DNA from: Hungatella hathewayi WAL-18680
Lineage (GTDB): Bacteria; Bacillota; Clostridia; Lachnospirales; Lachnospiraceae
Length of the DNA: 64,000 nt
Direction: 5' to 3'
NCBI RefSeq assembly: GCF_000235505.1
Contig: NZ_JH379029.1
Coordinates: forward strand, 1-64,000
Shown: piece after piece, positions 1-8,812 of the stretch
Layout: each line of letters starts with the position of its first letter
How positions within the stretch are numbered: the stretch's first letter is position 1
Translations under genes and position numbers: made by a program
The notes under the pieces: generated by a model
The model's database searches: none
What the model was told of the DNA's origin: nothing
What the model saw: the letters and a program-made list of their open reading frames with translations, nothing else

Positions 1-174
<174 letters not shown>

Positions 175-284
175 GTTGTTTAATCCGGGGTCAAAATCAA
201 CTAACTAGCTAATTTATTTCCCGTTTTACTTGTTGTTTGGTTCGTATACAATTACATTGTATTCGTTCTGAATTTTCTCATTCA

Positions 285-305
285 AAGCCATATCAAACGT
301 GGCTT
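285..305 (-). other. Hairpin in the 16S leader
   Basis: AAGCCA and TGGCTT form a 6-bp stem around a 9-nt loop in the precursor between tRNA-Ser(GGA) and 16S. Pre-16S leaders usually contain processing stems, which is the likely role. No second promoter could be defended between the tRNA and 16S. Confidence 0.4.
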
Positions 306-393
306 ATTTATTAGAATTTTCAGGGTTTTACATACTGTTCAATCTTCAATTATCAAGGTTCACATTGTTCTGACCAGAACTTGTCCAGCCAAA

Positions 394-482
394 CGCAGAA
401 GGAGGGATTTGAACCCTCGCGCCGCTACTAACGACCTACTCCCTTTCCAGGGGAGCCCCTTCAGCCACTTGGGTACTTCTGC
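394..482 (-). tRNA. tRNA-Ser (anticodon GGA)
   Basis: An 89-nt class II tRNA. The acceptor stem GCAGAAG pairs with CTTCTGC and the discriminator is G. The anticodon stem CTCCC/GGGAG encloses CTGGAAA, giving anticodon GGA. There is a long serine-type variable arm and a T-arm containing GGTTCAAATCC. CCA is not encoded. It lies between the hairpin repeats and 16S, so it is probably processed from the rRNA precursor. Confidence 0.96.
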
Positions 483-572
483 TGAATATATCTCTTATTA
501 TTAAGTTAATTTCCATGTGTCATCCACTCAACTAGGCTCTATTGATACATCCTCACTCTGTTCGGAGTATCC

Positions 573-680
573 GCTTTCACACTAGGTTCGACAAAACCTC
601 ACCAAGTGTTCAATGCGTCGCCAAGTTTCGGGATGGGCTTTCGTACTAAGCTCGAAAGTACCTCGCTAAGTACTCAATGC
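573..680 (-). repeat. Pair of 44-nt hairpin repeats between two tRNA-Ser genes
   Basis: Two ungapped 44-nt copies, 573-616 and 637-680, are 33/44 identical and separated by 20 nt. Each folds into a stem closed by (GT)ACTTAGC/GCTTAGTAC-type arms around a 13-nt loop. Of the 11 differences, eight make four compensated pairs (G-C to A-T, T-A to C-G, A-T to G-C, C-G to T-A) and the other three lie in the loop. The right-hand copy starts 3 nt after the 3' end of tRNA-Ser(UGA). Both are inside the predicted rRNA precursor. No coding potential is evident. I do not recognise the family. Confidence 0.75.
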
Positions 681-683
681 CAA

Positions 684-769
684 CGGAGAGGGTGGGATTC
701 GAACCCACGCGCCCTTGCGGACAAACGGTTTTCAAGACCGCCTCGTTATGACCACTTCGATACCTCTCC
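684..769 (-). tRNA. tRNA-Ser (anticodon UGA)
   Basis: An 86-nt class II tRNA. The acceptor stem GGAGAGG pairs with CCTCTCC and the discriminator is G. The anticodon loop CTTGAAA gives UGA. The variable arm is TGTCCGCAAGGGCG-like and the T-arm has GGTTCGAATCC. CCA is not encoded. It is the first gene after the rRNA-operon promoter. Confidence 0.97.
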
Positions 770-783
770 AAACGTGCTTTTCT

Positions 784-812
784 ATTTTACAGAATATTCC
801 GCATTTTGTCAA
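784..812 (-). promoter_or_regulatory. Promoter of the tRNA-Ser/rRNA operon
   Basis: On the minus strand, TTGACA (807-812), a 17-bp spacer and TAAAAT (784-789). The predicted start is ~8 nt before tRNA-Ser(UGA). It is the only strong promoter upstream of 16S in the window, so the tRNAs and rRNA are probably co-transcribed. Confidence 0.85.
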
Positions 813-1011
813 GCAGTTTTTTGATTGTTTTTTAAGTCATTTCCGGTCTCAAATCCCTTTATATCACAAGCGGTTTCCAGTGTAGCTTTAAACCGCATTT
901 TTCGTCTGCTTTTTTACAGCAACTCGATTATTCTATCATCTACTTCTCTATCTGTCAACCACATTTTCCAAAAACTTTTAAGAACTTTTGAAACCCTTAA
1001 AAATCCATGCC

Positions 1012-1710
1012 TCAACGCCCTCGAAGCAGCACCTCGGCAATCGCAATATCCTCCGGCGTCGTCACCTTCATATTCTCATAACTCCCGCGAATCAGCTTCA
1101 CCTTCCGGGCCGTCATACTCTCCACCACCATGGCGTCGTCCGTGATTCCCACCTGGTTCTTCTCATCCTCTAACAGCTTCTCATAAGCCCCGGCAATCAG
1201 TTCATAGGAAAATGCCTGCGGCGTCTGAATCATCCACAGCCCCCGTCTGTCCGGCGTCTCCTTGGCGAACTCATTTTCATCCGCGATCTTGATGGTATCC
1301 TTCACCGGCATTCCCACCACACAGGCTCCATACTCCCTGGCGCCCGCCATGGCATCCGCGATGATCCTCTCACCCACACAGGGCCTGGCCCCGTCATGAA
1401 TCAGAACATAATCCGCGCCAAAAGCCGCCTTCAATCCCTCATACACCGAATGATAGCGCTCTTTCCCGCCTTCCACGATATGCGCCACCTTGGAAAATCC
1501 AAACCGCTCCACAATCTCCCTGCGGCAGGTCTCGCACTCACCGCTTCCGACAACCAGCACCACTTCGTCCACTCCGCTTTTTTCAAATGCATCCAGCGCA
1601 TAAAAAATCAGCGGTTTTCCATTGACTTCCATATACTGCTTCTGTATCTTGCTCTCCATCCGCCTGCCCTGGCCTGCTGCCAGCACAACCGCCGTCACTT
1701 TCTCCTTCAT
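1012..1710 (-). CDS. ispD: 2-C-methyl-D-erythritol 4-phosphate cytidylyltransferase
   Basis: IspD transfers CMP from CTP to methylerythritol phosphate in the non-mevalonate isoprenoid pathway. The 232-residue protein has the nucleotidyltransferase start VVLAAGQGRRM and then KQYMEVNGKPL, which carries a conserved Lys. It also has the VLIHDGARPCV metal-site region and the late IAVxTPQAF-like segment (WMIQTPQAF). Length is normal for the family. It follows tsaD by 19 bp and probably ends that operon; the rRNA promoter lies just downstream. Confidence 0.93.
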   Translation of the reverse strand: MKEKVTAVVLAAGQGRRMESKIQKQYMEVNGKPLIFYALDAFEKSGVDEVVLVVGSGECETCRREIVERFGFSKVAHIVEGGKERYHSVYEGLKAAFGADYVLIHDGARPCVGERIIADAMAGAREYGACVVGMPVKDTIKIADENEFAKETPDRRGLWMIQTPQAFSYELIAGAYEKLLEDEKNQVGITDDAMVVESMTARKVKLIRGSYENMKVTTPEDIAIAEVLLRGR

Positions 1711-1729
1711 AACCCCAGACTCCCGTCTT

Positions 1730-2767
1730 CTACCGTTCTCCCAGCTTCAGGTTCGGCACCGCGTTCAAATCCCATCCGCTTCTGGCTCCATTGATGTACT
1801 CATAGTAAGCCGCCACGCCAATCATAGCCGCGTTGTCCGTACAAAATACCGGTGACGGATAATAAAAGGTAATCCCCGCCTTCCCACAGGCTTCCTTCAT
1901 CCCTTCCCGAAGCGCCGAGTTGGAGGCCACACCGCCGGCAATCGCCAGCTTGTCGTAGCCAAACTCCTTCGCCGCCTCCACCGCATGGTCTACCAGAACG
2001 CCAACCACCGCATGTTGGAATGATGCCGCCAAATCCGGTACATGGATTTCCTCGCCCATCATGTTGGCATGGTTGATATGGTTTAACACCGCCGATTTCA
2101 ACCCACTGAAGCTGAAATCATAGGGCGCTCCTTCCACCTTGGCCCGCGGGAACTTAATCGCGTTCTTATCGCCTTCCCTCGCCGCCTTATCCACCTTCGG
2201 TCCGCCGGGATATCCCAGCCCCACAGCTCTCGCCACCTTGTCAAATGCTTCCCCGGCCGCGTCGTCTCTGGTCCGCCCGATGATCTCGAACTCTCCGTAA
2301 TCCTTCACCACCACCAGATGGGTATGCCCGCCCGACACAATCAGGCAGATAAACGGCGGCTCCAAATCCGGGTGCTCAATAAAGTTTGCGGAAACATGCC
2401 CTTCAATATGATGGACTCCCACCAGCGGTTTCTTCGCCGCATAAGCGATAGCCTTGGCCTCCGCCACACCCACCAGCAGCGCTCCCACCAGCCCCGGTCC
2501 GTAGGTCACACCGATGGCCGTGATCTCCTCCAGCGTCATGCCGGCCTCGTCGAGGGCCGCCTGAATCACCTGGTTGATCTTCTCAATATGTTTTCTGGAT
2601 GCAATCTCCGGCACCACCCCGCCATACAGCGTGTGAAGCGCAATCTGCGATGAGATGACATTGGACAACACCTCTCTGCCATTCTTCACCACCGCCGCCG
2701 CCGTCTCATCACAGGAGCTCTCGATAGCCAGGATATATACATCTTCTTCCGTTGAATGTTTCTTCAT
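1730..2767 (-). CDS. tsaD: tRNA N6-threonylcarbamoyladenosine transferase TsaD
   Basis: TsaD transfers the threonylcarbamoyl group to A37 of ANN-decoding tRNAs, working with TsaB and TsaE. The 345-aa ASKHA-fold protein opens with [16 protein letters not shown]. It has the iron-binding HHIEGH motif near residue 115 and the late SxDNAAMIG-type segment ([11 protein letters not shown]). A GAGGG ribosome-binding site lies 7-12 nt upstream of the ATG. tsaB and tsaE are ~2 kb upstream in the same direction, so most of the t6A machinery is clustered; TsaC is not in the window. Confidence 0.96.
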   Translation of the reverse strand: MKKHSTEEDVYILAIESSCDETAAAVVKNGREVLSNVISSQIALHTLYGGVVPEIASRKHIEKINQVIQAALDEAGMTLEEITAIGVTYGPGLVGALLVGVAEAKAIAYAAKKPLVGVHHIEGHVSANFIEHPDLEPPFICLIVSGGHTHLVVVKDYGEFEIIGRTRDDAAGEAFDKVARAVGLGYPGGPKVDKAAREGDKNAIKFPRAKVEGAPYDFSFSGLKSAVLNHINHANMMGEEIHVPDLAASFQHAVVGVLVDHAVEAAKEFGYDKLAIAGGVASNSALREGMKEACGKAGITFYYPSPVFCTDNAAMIGVAAYYEYINGARSGWDLNAVPNLKLGER

Positions 2768-2853
2768 GATATGACCCTCTTTTTTTCAAATTTCGTCCCC
2801 GCCATGCACCTCGATTCCGCTGCGCTTCCTACCCGATCATGCGGGGCTCACTG

Positions 2854-3762
2854 CTAATCTGAATAGTCCATCTCTATGGTTCTGCCATCCTTCGCCGCAA
2901 TGGCCTGGGGAAATATCTCCCGCACCTTATCCATAAACTCTTCCGGTCTGGTCAGCGACGGGCTGTAATGGGTCAGCCACATGCACTTCGGCTGTGCTTC
3001 CTTCGCCAGTCTTGCCGCCTCATAAAAGGTCATATGCTTGTATTCCCTGGCCTTGGCCTCCTTGCCTTCCTCGCCGTACATTCCCTCACAGATAAATAAA
3101 TCCGCCTCCCTGGCGTACTCCGCAATCACCGGCACCGGCCTGGTATCCGTACAGTAAGTGACTTTCAGCCCACGTCTCGCTGGTCCCAGCACCATATCCG
3201 GCGTGTAAACCACACCGTCCATCTCCAGAGTCTCCCCCTTCTGCAGACGGCTCCACGCCTTCATAGGCACACCACGCTCCTTCGCCCGCTCCACATCAAA
3301 ACGGCCGGCTCTCGGAATGGAAATCGAATACCCATAGCAGACCACATTGTGATTCACCCGAAACGCGTCAATCACATAGGGGCCAATCTTCACCTGCTCC
3401 CTGGGCTCCGCCAGCTCGATAAACCGCAGTTCAAAGGGCAGCTCCGGCGCGATGGTCCGCAGATTGCCAACCACCCGCTCCAGACCTCTGGGGCCAATCA
3501 GCACCAGGGGTTCCGTCCGCTCCGCATTTCCCATCGTGAGAAGAAGCCCCGGCAGACCGCTGATGTGGTCCGCGTGATAGTGGGTAAAACAGATGACATC
3601 GATAGGTTTCGGACTCCAGCCCTTCTCCTTCAAGGCAATCTGGGTCCCCTCTCCACAGTCAATCAGCAGGTTGCTCCCCTCGCATCTCGCCATCATGGCC
3701 GTCAGCCAGCGGTAAGGCAGCGGCATCATTCCGCCGGTTCCCAACAAACATATATCTAACAT
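2854..3762 (-). CDS. rnz: Ribonuclease Z-type metallo-beta-lactamase-fold nuclease
   Basis: Predicted zinc phosphodiesterase of the RNase Z/ElaC group, which trims tRNA 3' ends. The signature FTHYHADHISGLPG supplies His61, His63, Asp65 and His66 (numbered from the chosen start). A second ligand region is WLTHYSPS near the C-terminus. The ATG at 3762 (MLDICLLGTGG) was chosen because GAGGAG precedes it; an in-frame ATG 18 nt upstream has no ribosome-binding site. Length ~302 aa fits the family. Substrate specificity is inferred from family and context. Confidence 0.85.
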   Translation of the reverse strand: MLDICLLGTGGMMPLPYRWLTAMMARCEGSNLLIDCGEGTQIALKEKGWSPKPIDVICFTHYHADHISGLPGLLLTMGNAERTEPLVLIGPRGLERVVGNLRTIAPELPFELRFIELAEPREQVKIGPYVIDAFRVNHNVVCYGYSISIPRAGRFDVERAKERGVPMKAWSRLQKGETLEMDGVVYTPDMVLGPARRGLKVTYCTDTRPVPVIAEYAREADLFICEGMYGEEGKEAKAREYKHMTFYEAARLAKEAQPKCMWLTHYSPSLTRPEEFMDKVREIFPQAIAAKDGRTIEMDYSD

Positions 3763-3844
3763 AATGCTCCTCATTTCCAAATATCCGCAGTCATTTTTAA
3801 CGTCTATATGGAATCATAACACAAAACAGAGCAAATAATCAACC

Positions 3845-4087
3845 CTACAATAATTCCGTCTGTTCCTCAACATCCACCGGAATCCGGAACCCGGAAATTA
3901 TCTCGTCATAACATTCCTCACACAAATCCATGTGATGCACCTCGCCGTCCTTCTCCGAAAAGAAATCCCATGCATGGTTTATCGTCAGTACACCTTCTCT
4001 GATAATTCCGTCTTTCACTACCAGTTTTTTTCCACAGCAGTTGCATACCACACTCTCCAATTGATTACCGCCTTTGTATCTTCTCAT
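3845..4087 (-). CDS. Small putative zinc-binding protein
   Basis: An 80-aa protein of unknown function. Two cysteine pairs (CNCC near residue 16 and CEEC near residue 57) suggest a small zinc ribbon. The start at 4087 is preceded by AAAGGTGAG; an in-frame ATG 30 nt upstream lacks a clear site. It lies between rimI and rnz in the same direction, but a ~150-bp gap separates it from rimI, so it may have its own promoter. No known family was recognised. Confidence 0.6.
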   Translation of the reverse strand: MRRYKGGNQLESVVCNCCGKKLVVKDGIIREGVLTINHAWDFFSEKDGEVHHMDLCEECYDEIISGFRIPVDVEEQTELL

Positions 4088-4239
4088 GTTCGTCTCACCT
4101 TTCTTATCTTCCTCCATATCCGCATTCTGCTCCCTGCAGAGGACGACAGTCCGCCTGCCCCAAAAAGCAAAAAGGGTTACCCTAATGGATACCCCTACAT
4201 TATAATCGTTTCCGGCTCAATTTTTAAGTGGTAAATGTT

Positions 4240-4683
4240 TCAAATGCCGCGGTTCCACATGATGACGGCGTCCTCCACCGGCTCCCTGTAATACCCCCGG
4301 CGGACGGCCTCTTTTTGAAAACCGCAGGAAGCATATAGTTTTATGGCGGTTTCGTTGCCGGCACGGACCTCCAGGGTCATGTCTGTCACCCCCTGCATCC
4401 TGCCAGAAGAAACCATCTGTTCCATCAACTTCCTGCCAAACCCGCCGCCCCGAAAGTCCGGATGGACCGCAATCCGCTCCACCTCCCCTTCTCCGGCAAT
4501 CACCCGGAGATTGGCGTAGCCGCAAATCTTTCCATCCTCTTCCAGCACCCAGAACGTGTCAAGCCTGCTGCCTAACCCCTGCAAGAGAAGCGCCTCCGAC
4601 CAGGCATCCGCAAAGCACAGCTCTTCCAGCTCCCGGACCGCCGGCACATCCCCCTCACACATCAAACGTATCTCCATATCCAT
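4240..4683 (-). CDS. rimI: Ribosomal protein S18-alanine N-acetyltransferase RimI
   Basis: A GNAT-fold N-terminal acetyltransferase. The acetyl-CoA motif is VERIAVHPDFRGGGFGRKLM. The RimI-type C-terminal half has LEVRAGNETAIKLYASCGF and then RRGYY. Its position directly after tsaE-tsaB is the classic context for rimI. The start is uncertain: a GTG at 4713 and ATGs at 4683 and 4677 are all in frame, and the first ~10 codons of the longest form fall in low-complexity sequence next to a tandem repeat. Confidence 0.85.
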   Translation of the reverse strand: MDMEIRLMCEGDVPAVRELEELCFADAWSEALLLQGLGSRLDTFWVLEEDGKICGYANLRVIAGEGEVERIAVHPDFRGGGFGRKLMEQMVSSGRMQGVTDMTLEVRAGNETAIKLYASCGFQKEAVRRGYYREPVEDAVIMWNRGI

Positions 4684-4714
4684 CCATTCCGCCGCTTCCT
4701 GCTCCCATTCCACG

Positions 4715-4800
4715 GCTTCTCATCACTCTCACGCAAGTTCCACACTCCGCTTCCCCAGCTTCTCATCACTCTCACGCAAGCTTCACGCTCCGCTTCCACG
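4715..4800. repeat. 43-bp tandem duplication between tsaB and rimI
   Basis: Two adjacent 43-bp units (4715-4757 and 4758-4800) match at 38 of 43 positions and begin with an identical 23-bp block. They fill the tsaB-rimI spacer. The sequence resembles the Glu/Arg-rich 3' end of tsaB, so it may derive from expansion of that tail. Confidence 0.85.
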
Positions 4801-4804
4801 GCCT

Positions 4805-5563
4805 CTATCTCCGCCGCTCCTCTTCCCGCTTCCGCTCCGCCTCTTCCCATTCCCGCTCCGCGGCCTCCAATTCCTTCTCCGCCGCTTCCCGCTCCGCCTG
4901 GGACTTTCTCAAGTAATCCGGCTTAAATTCCTCCGCCGTAACCACATTTCCCTCCGCCAGGTACTTCGCCCCCAGCGCCGCCACAGCTCCGGCCCGCTGG
5001 CGGTTCATATGGGCCGGCGCGAACAGATGGGGTGTCTTCATCATTTCCCCAATCAACGGCCGGTATACCGGGACACCATCCCCCAGGAACACCACCGTCT
5101 CCCCTCTCTCATCCAGCTCTCTCACCAGCTCTCCCATATCCATGGCACACTGCGCTTTCACCACTTCCAAATCCTCCTTACAGCGGTAAAGCCCCGTATA
5201 CACCTGGTTCCTCCTGGCGTCCATAATCGGGCAGATCAGCAAATCCGACCCAAACAGATTGTAAGCCATGGCATCCACCGTGGGCACCTGAACCAGCGGC
5301 TTCTTCATGGCAAACCCCAGCCCTTTGGCCGTGGCCGAGCCAATCCGAAGCCCCGTAAAAGAGCCCGGCCCGCCGGACACCGCGATGGCGTCCACACTGT
5401 CCAGCTCTATCCCCAGCATGTTCACCACCTCATCAATCATCGGCAGCAGCGTCTGGGAGTGTGTCTTCTTAAAATTCACCGTATATTCCGCCGTCATCAC
5501 GTCATCCGTGACAACCGCCACGGAAGCCACCAGAGACGAGCTCTCGATTCCTAATATCCTCAT
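4805..5563 (-). CDS. tsaB: tRNA threonylcarbamoyladenosine biosynthesis protein TsaB
   Basis: TsaB is the inactive ASKHA partner that dimerises with TsaD. The 252-aa protein starts ILGIESSSLVASVAVV and has the family hallmark AVSGGPGSFTGLRIG near residues 62-76. The last ~35 residues are an extreme Glu/Arg/Ala stretch (for example EREAAEKELEAAEREWEEAE), probably a charged helix and an addition to the usual ~220-240 aa form. It overlaps tsaE by 4 bp, indicating translational coupling. Confidence 0.94.
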   Translation of the reverse strand: MRILGIESSSLVASVAVVTDDVMTAEYTVNFKKTHSQTLLPMIDEVVNMLGIELDSVDAIAVSGGPGSFTGLRIGSATAKGLGFAMKKPLVQVPTVDAMAYNLFGSDLLICPIMDARRNQVYTGLYRCKEDLEVVKAQCAMDMGELVRELDERGETVVFLGDGVPVYRPLIGEMMKTPHLFAPAHMNRQRAGAVAALGAKYLAEGNVVTAEEFKPDYLRKSQAEREAAEKELEAAEREWEEAERKREEERRR

Positions 5564-5988
5564 ATCCGCTCCTCCACAACAATCCTGCGGTAATCAAATC
5601 CCTTACTTAAATCCTTCTCAATCCCAATCGAAGTCACCTTCTCCGGCAAAATCTCCTCAATCAGATTCGACCACTCAATCAGGCACACCCCTTCCCCGTA
5701 GAAACAGTCCTCATACCCAATCTCGTCCATCTCCTCCACATCGCCAATACGGTACACATCAAAGTGGTACAACGGCAGCCGCCCATCCTCATACTCCTGC
5801 AAAATGGTAAACGTAGGACTGTTCACCGGACCTTCAATCCCAAGTCCGCTTGCAAACCCCTGCGTAAACACCGTCTTTCCCACGCCCAAATCCCCATTTA
5901 AGCAGTACACGTCTCCGGCCTTCGCCTTCTGCCCCAGTTCTTTTCCAAGGGCAAACGTCTCCTCCGGTCCATTCGTCTCCCACACCAT
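5560..5988 (-). CDS. tsaE: tRNA threonylcarbamoyladenosine biosynthesis ATPase TsaE
   Basis: TsaE is the ATPase that cycles the TsaB-TsaD complex in t6A synthesis. The 142-aa protein has a Walker A motif GDLGVGKT at about residues 33-40, followed by VNSPTFTILQEY and LYHFDVYRI, all typical of the family. The stop overlaps the tsaB start by 4 bp, and the gene begins 2 bp after the upstream membrane-protein gene, so all are one operon. Confidence 0.95.
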   Translation of the reverse strand: MVWETNGPEETFALGKELGQKAKAGDVYCLNGDLGVGKTVFTQGFASGLGIEGPVNSPTFTILQEYEDGRLPLYHFDVYRIGDVEEMDEIGYEDCFYGEGVCLIEWSNLIEEILPEKVTSIGIEKDLSKGFDYRRIVVEERI

Positions 5989-5990
5989 AG

Positions 5991-6497
5991 CTAGACCCTC
6001 TTTCGCTGCGCTTTCGGCAGCACTTCCCGAACCATATTCGTAAATGCTTCCCGCTCCGCTCCCATGGCCTCCGCCGGAAGCAGAAACGCGTGAACCCGGT
6101 CCATATAAAAAATCATCAGATTCTTCGTTCCTTCCACCCGCACCACCTGATTCCAGGCCAGCGTCTGCTCCTGGTCCAGCTGGCGCACCGTAAATCCCTC
6201 TCTCGTGAACGTCATATAAATTGGCTCCTTCATCACAGCCAGCGACGCCTGCTTCTTCGCCTTCAGCCGCAGCTGCAGCGGCTGATACACCGTAAAGAGC
6301 AGCACACAGACAATCAGAAGAATCCGGTAAGGCAGTTCATTTTCATTCCAGGTGGTAATCAGCAGATACAGCGCCGCCAGACTAAACAGCACATTAAAAA
6401 TCCCCAGAAATCCCCGGTTTGCATGGTGCAGGGAAAAATACCAGAGATTCCTCTCATTCATCTCCGCCTTAAACTCATATCTCTCTTGACTCTCCAT
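5991..6497 (-). CDS. YcxB-like membrane protein
   Basis: A 168-aa protein with two closely spaced hydrophobic segments at about residues 32-50 and 58-75. A C-terminal ~70-aa soluble part (IYMTFTREGFTVRQ, then NQVVRVEGTKNLMIFYM and AFLLPAEAM) matches the YcxB-like C-terminal domain pattern. The ATG at 6497 follows AGGAG by 7 nt; an in-frame GTG lies 6 nt upstream. It is the first gene of the run into tsaE-tsaB-rimI. Function unknown. Confidence 0.75.
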   Translation of the reverse strand: MESQERYEFKAEMNERNLWYFSLHHANRGFLGIFNVLFSLAALYLLITTWNENELPYRILLIVCVLLFTVYQPLQLRLKAKKQASLAVMKEPIYMTFTREGFTVRQLDQEQTLAWNQVVRVEGTKNLMIFYMDRVHAFLLPAEAMGAEREAFTNMVREVLPKAQRKRV

Positions 6498-6607
6498 CGT
6501 CACACTCCTATCATAAACTCAAATCCCAGTACGCCTCTTGTCACCTGACAGCTCGCATCCACGGACTCATCTGCATCTCCAATCAGATTCTGCTTCTACC
6601 TTTGCAT

Positions 6608-8746
6608 CTACATCTTCATCGTCAGCGCAATCCGCTTCTTCGCCAAATCTACGCTGATTACCTTCACTTCCACAATATCACCCACACTCACCACTTCCAT
6701 GGGGTGCTTGATATACCGGTCTGTCATCTGGGAAATGTGAACCAGCCCGTCCTGATGGACTCCGATATCCACAAATGCCCCGAAATCGATGACATTGCGG
6801 ACCGTACCCTTCAGAATCATGCCCGGCGTCAAATCCTTCATCTCCAGCACATCCGTCCGCAGAATTGGCTTCGGCATCTCATCACGCGGGTCTCTGGCCG
6901 GCTTCTCTAGCTCCTTCACGATGTCCCGCAGGGTAATCTCGCCAATCCCCAGTTCTGCCGCCATTTTCTTATAATCCAGCACTTTCTTGCTGATTCCGTG
7001 AAGTCCTCCGGCCGCAATCTGGGACGGCTGGTATCCCAGCTTCTCAAGCAGAGTCCCGGCCGCCTCATAGCTCTCCGGATGCACGCTGGTCCCGTCAAGG
7101 GGGTTCTTCCCGCCCTGAATCCTCATAAATCCGGCGCACTGCTCATAAGCCTTCGGCCCCAGCTTCGCCACCTTCAAAAGCTGCTTTCTGCTGGCAAATG
7201 CCCCGTTTTCCTCCCGGTACGCCACAATATTCTTGGCCAGCGCCTTGTTAATCCCAGACACATACTCCAAAAGCGGCGCTGAAGCCGTATTCAAATCAAC
7301 GCCTACTTTATTCACACAGTCTTCCACCACGCCCTGAAGCGCCTCGCTCAAATGCTTCTGGTTCATATCGTGCTGGTACTGCCCCACACCGATGGACTTG
7401 GGGTCAATCTTCACCAGCTCTGACAGCGGGTCCTGAAGCCGTCTCGCGATGGAAGCCGCGCTCCTCTGTCCCACGTCAAAGTTGGGAAATTCCTCCGTCG
7501 CCAGCTTGCTGGCCGAATACACCGACGCACCGGCCTCATTGACAATCACATACTGGACATGCTCCGGAATTTCCTTCAGCAAATCCACAATAATCATCTC
7601 CGACTCCCTGGACGCCGTCCCGTTTCCCACGGAAATCAGGGTAATGTGATATTTCTTAATCAGCTTCTTCAACGTGGCCTTGGCTTCCTCCACCTTGTTC
7701 TGCGGAGCCGTCGGGTAAATCACCACCGTGTCCAGCACCTTCCCCGTGGCGTCCACCACAGCCAGCTTACAGCCGGTACGGAAAGCCGGGTCCCAGCCAA
7801 GCACAACCTGTCCCACAATTGGCGGCTGCATCAGAAGCTGCTCCAAGTTCTTGCCAAACACCTTGATGGCGCCATCCTCCGCCTTCTCCGTCAAATCATT
7901 TCGAATCTCACGCTCGATGGCCGGCGCAATCAGACGCTTGTAACTGTCCTCCACCACGTCCCTTAAAATCGGGGATGTATAAGGGTTGTCCCTGGTAACC
8001 ACCTGTTTTTCCAGATATCGGATAATCTGCTCCTCCGGCGCCAGTATCTTCACCGTCAGCACTTTCTCCGCTTCCCCCCGGTTCAGCGCCAGTATCCGGT
8101 GGCCTGCCGTCTTCTTGAGTGTCTCCTCATAATGATAATACATCTCGTAGACCGACTCGCCCTCTTCCTTAGCGGATGACTGAATCGTCCCCTCCGCCAT
8201 GGTCACTCTTCTGATATAAGTCCGGTACTCCGCCTGGTCCGAAATCCGCTCCGCCAGAATATCCTTCGCCCCGGCGATGGCTTCCTCCGCCGAAGCCACT
8301 CCCTTCTCCTGGTCAATGTACTCCTTCGCCGCCTCTTCCACCGGCCCTTTACACAGCTGGAGCGCAATCAAATCCGCCAGCGGCGCCAGCCCCTTCTCCT
8401 GGGCAATGGTGGCTCTCGTTCTCCGCTTCGGCCGGTAAGGACGGTATAAATCCTCCACCGCCACCAGCGTCGCGGCCTCCTGGATCTGTCTCTCCAGTTC
8501 CGGCGTCAGCTTCTCCTGCTCCCGGATGGAAGAAATCACCTGCTCCTTCTTCTCCTCCAGATTACGCAGATATTTGAGACGCTCATCCAGATTACGCAGC
8601 ACCTCGTCATCCAGAGAGCCCGTGGCCTCCTTCCGGTATCTGGCAATAAACGGTATCGTATTCCCTTCATCGATTAACTTGACCGCCGCCTCTACCTGGT
8701 GGCGTCCAATCTTTAATTCTTCCTGCAGTACTTTTAAAATATCCAT
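6608..8746 (-). CDS. tex: Tex-family S1 RNA-binding transcription accessory protein
   Basis: Tex/YqgF-like nucleic-acid-binding protein, 712 aa. Visible in order: the Tex N-terminal helical domain (NTIPFIARYRKEATGSLDD), a YqgF/RNase H-like domain (VVLGWDPAFRTGCKLAVVD), a helix-hairpin-helix region (LEYVSGINKALAKNIVAYR) and a C-terminal S1 domain (LKGTVRNVIDFGAFVDIGVHQDGLVHISQ). The start at 8746 follows TGTGAGGA. A longer frame from 8785 would begin inside the predicted -10 box, so it is rejected. Role in transcription or RNA metabolism is known only at family level. Confidence 0.94.
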   Translation of the reverse strand: MDILKVLQEELKIGRHQVEAAVKLIDEGNTIPFIARYRKEATGSLDDEVLRNLDERLKYLRNLEEKKEQVISSIREQEKLTPELERQIQEAATLVAVEDLYRPYRPKRRTRATIAQEKGLAPLADLIALQLCKGPVEEAAKEYIDQEKGVASAEEAIAGAKDILAERISDQAEYRTYIRRVTMAEGTIQSSAKEEGESVYEMYYHYEETLKKTAGHRILALNRGEAEKVLTVKILAPEEQIIRYLEKQVVTRDNPYTSPILRDVVEDSYKRLIAPAIEREIRNDLTEKAEDGAIKVFGKNLEQLLMQPPIVGQVVLGWDPAFRTGCKLAVVDATGKVLDTVVIYPTAPQNKVEEAKATLKKLIKKYHITLISVGNGTASRESEMIIVDLLKEIPEHVQYVIVNEAGASVYSASKLATEEFPNFDVGQRSAASIARRLQDPLSELVKIDPKSIGVGQYQHDMNQKHLSEALQGVVEDCVNKVGVDLNTASAPLLEYVSGINKALAKNIVAYREENGAFASRKQLLKVAKLGPKAYEQCAGFMRIQGGKNPLDGTSVHPESYEAAGTLLEKLGYQPSQIAAGGLHGISKKVLDYKKMAAELGIGEITLRDIVKELEKPARDPRDEMPKPILRTDVLEMKDLTPGMILKGTVRNVIDFGAFVDIGVHQDGLVHISQMTDRYIKHPMEVVSVGDIVEVKVISVDLAKKRIALTMKM

Positions 8747-8783
8747 ATTTTCCGTGTCCTCACAATCGTAATCTAACTCTATC

Positions 8784-8812
8784 ATTATAAAGCTAAAGCC
8801 AGCCTACGTCTA
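8784..8812 (-). promoter_or_regulatory. Promoter of tex
   Basis: Minus-strand TAGACG (8807-8812), 17-bp spacer, TATAAT (8784-8789). Its -35 box overlaps the -35 box of the divergent promoter, sharing the palindrome TCTAGA. Confidence 0.65.

Noticed and set aside
573-680. 5S rRNA fragment
   Set aside because: A CCCATCCCGAA stretch recalls 5S, but the rest does not match and the unit is a repeated covarying hairpin.
606-824. 72-codon open frame across tRNA-Ser
   Set aside because: It covers a tRNA gene in antisense and the hairpin repeats; such frames are common false gene calls.
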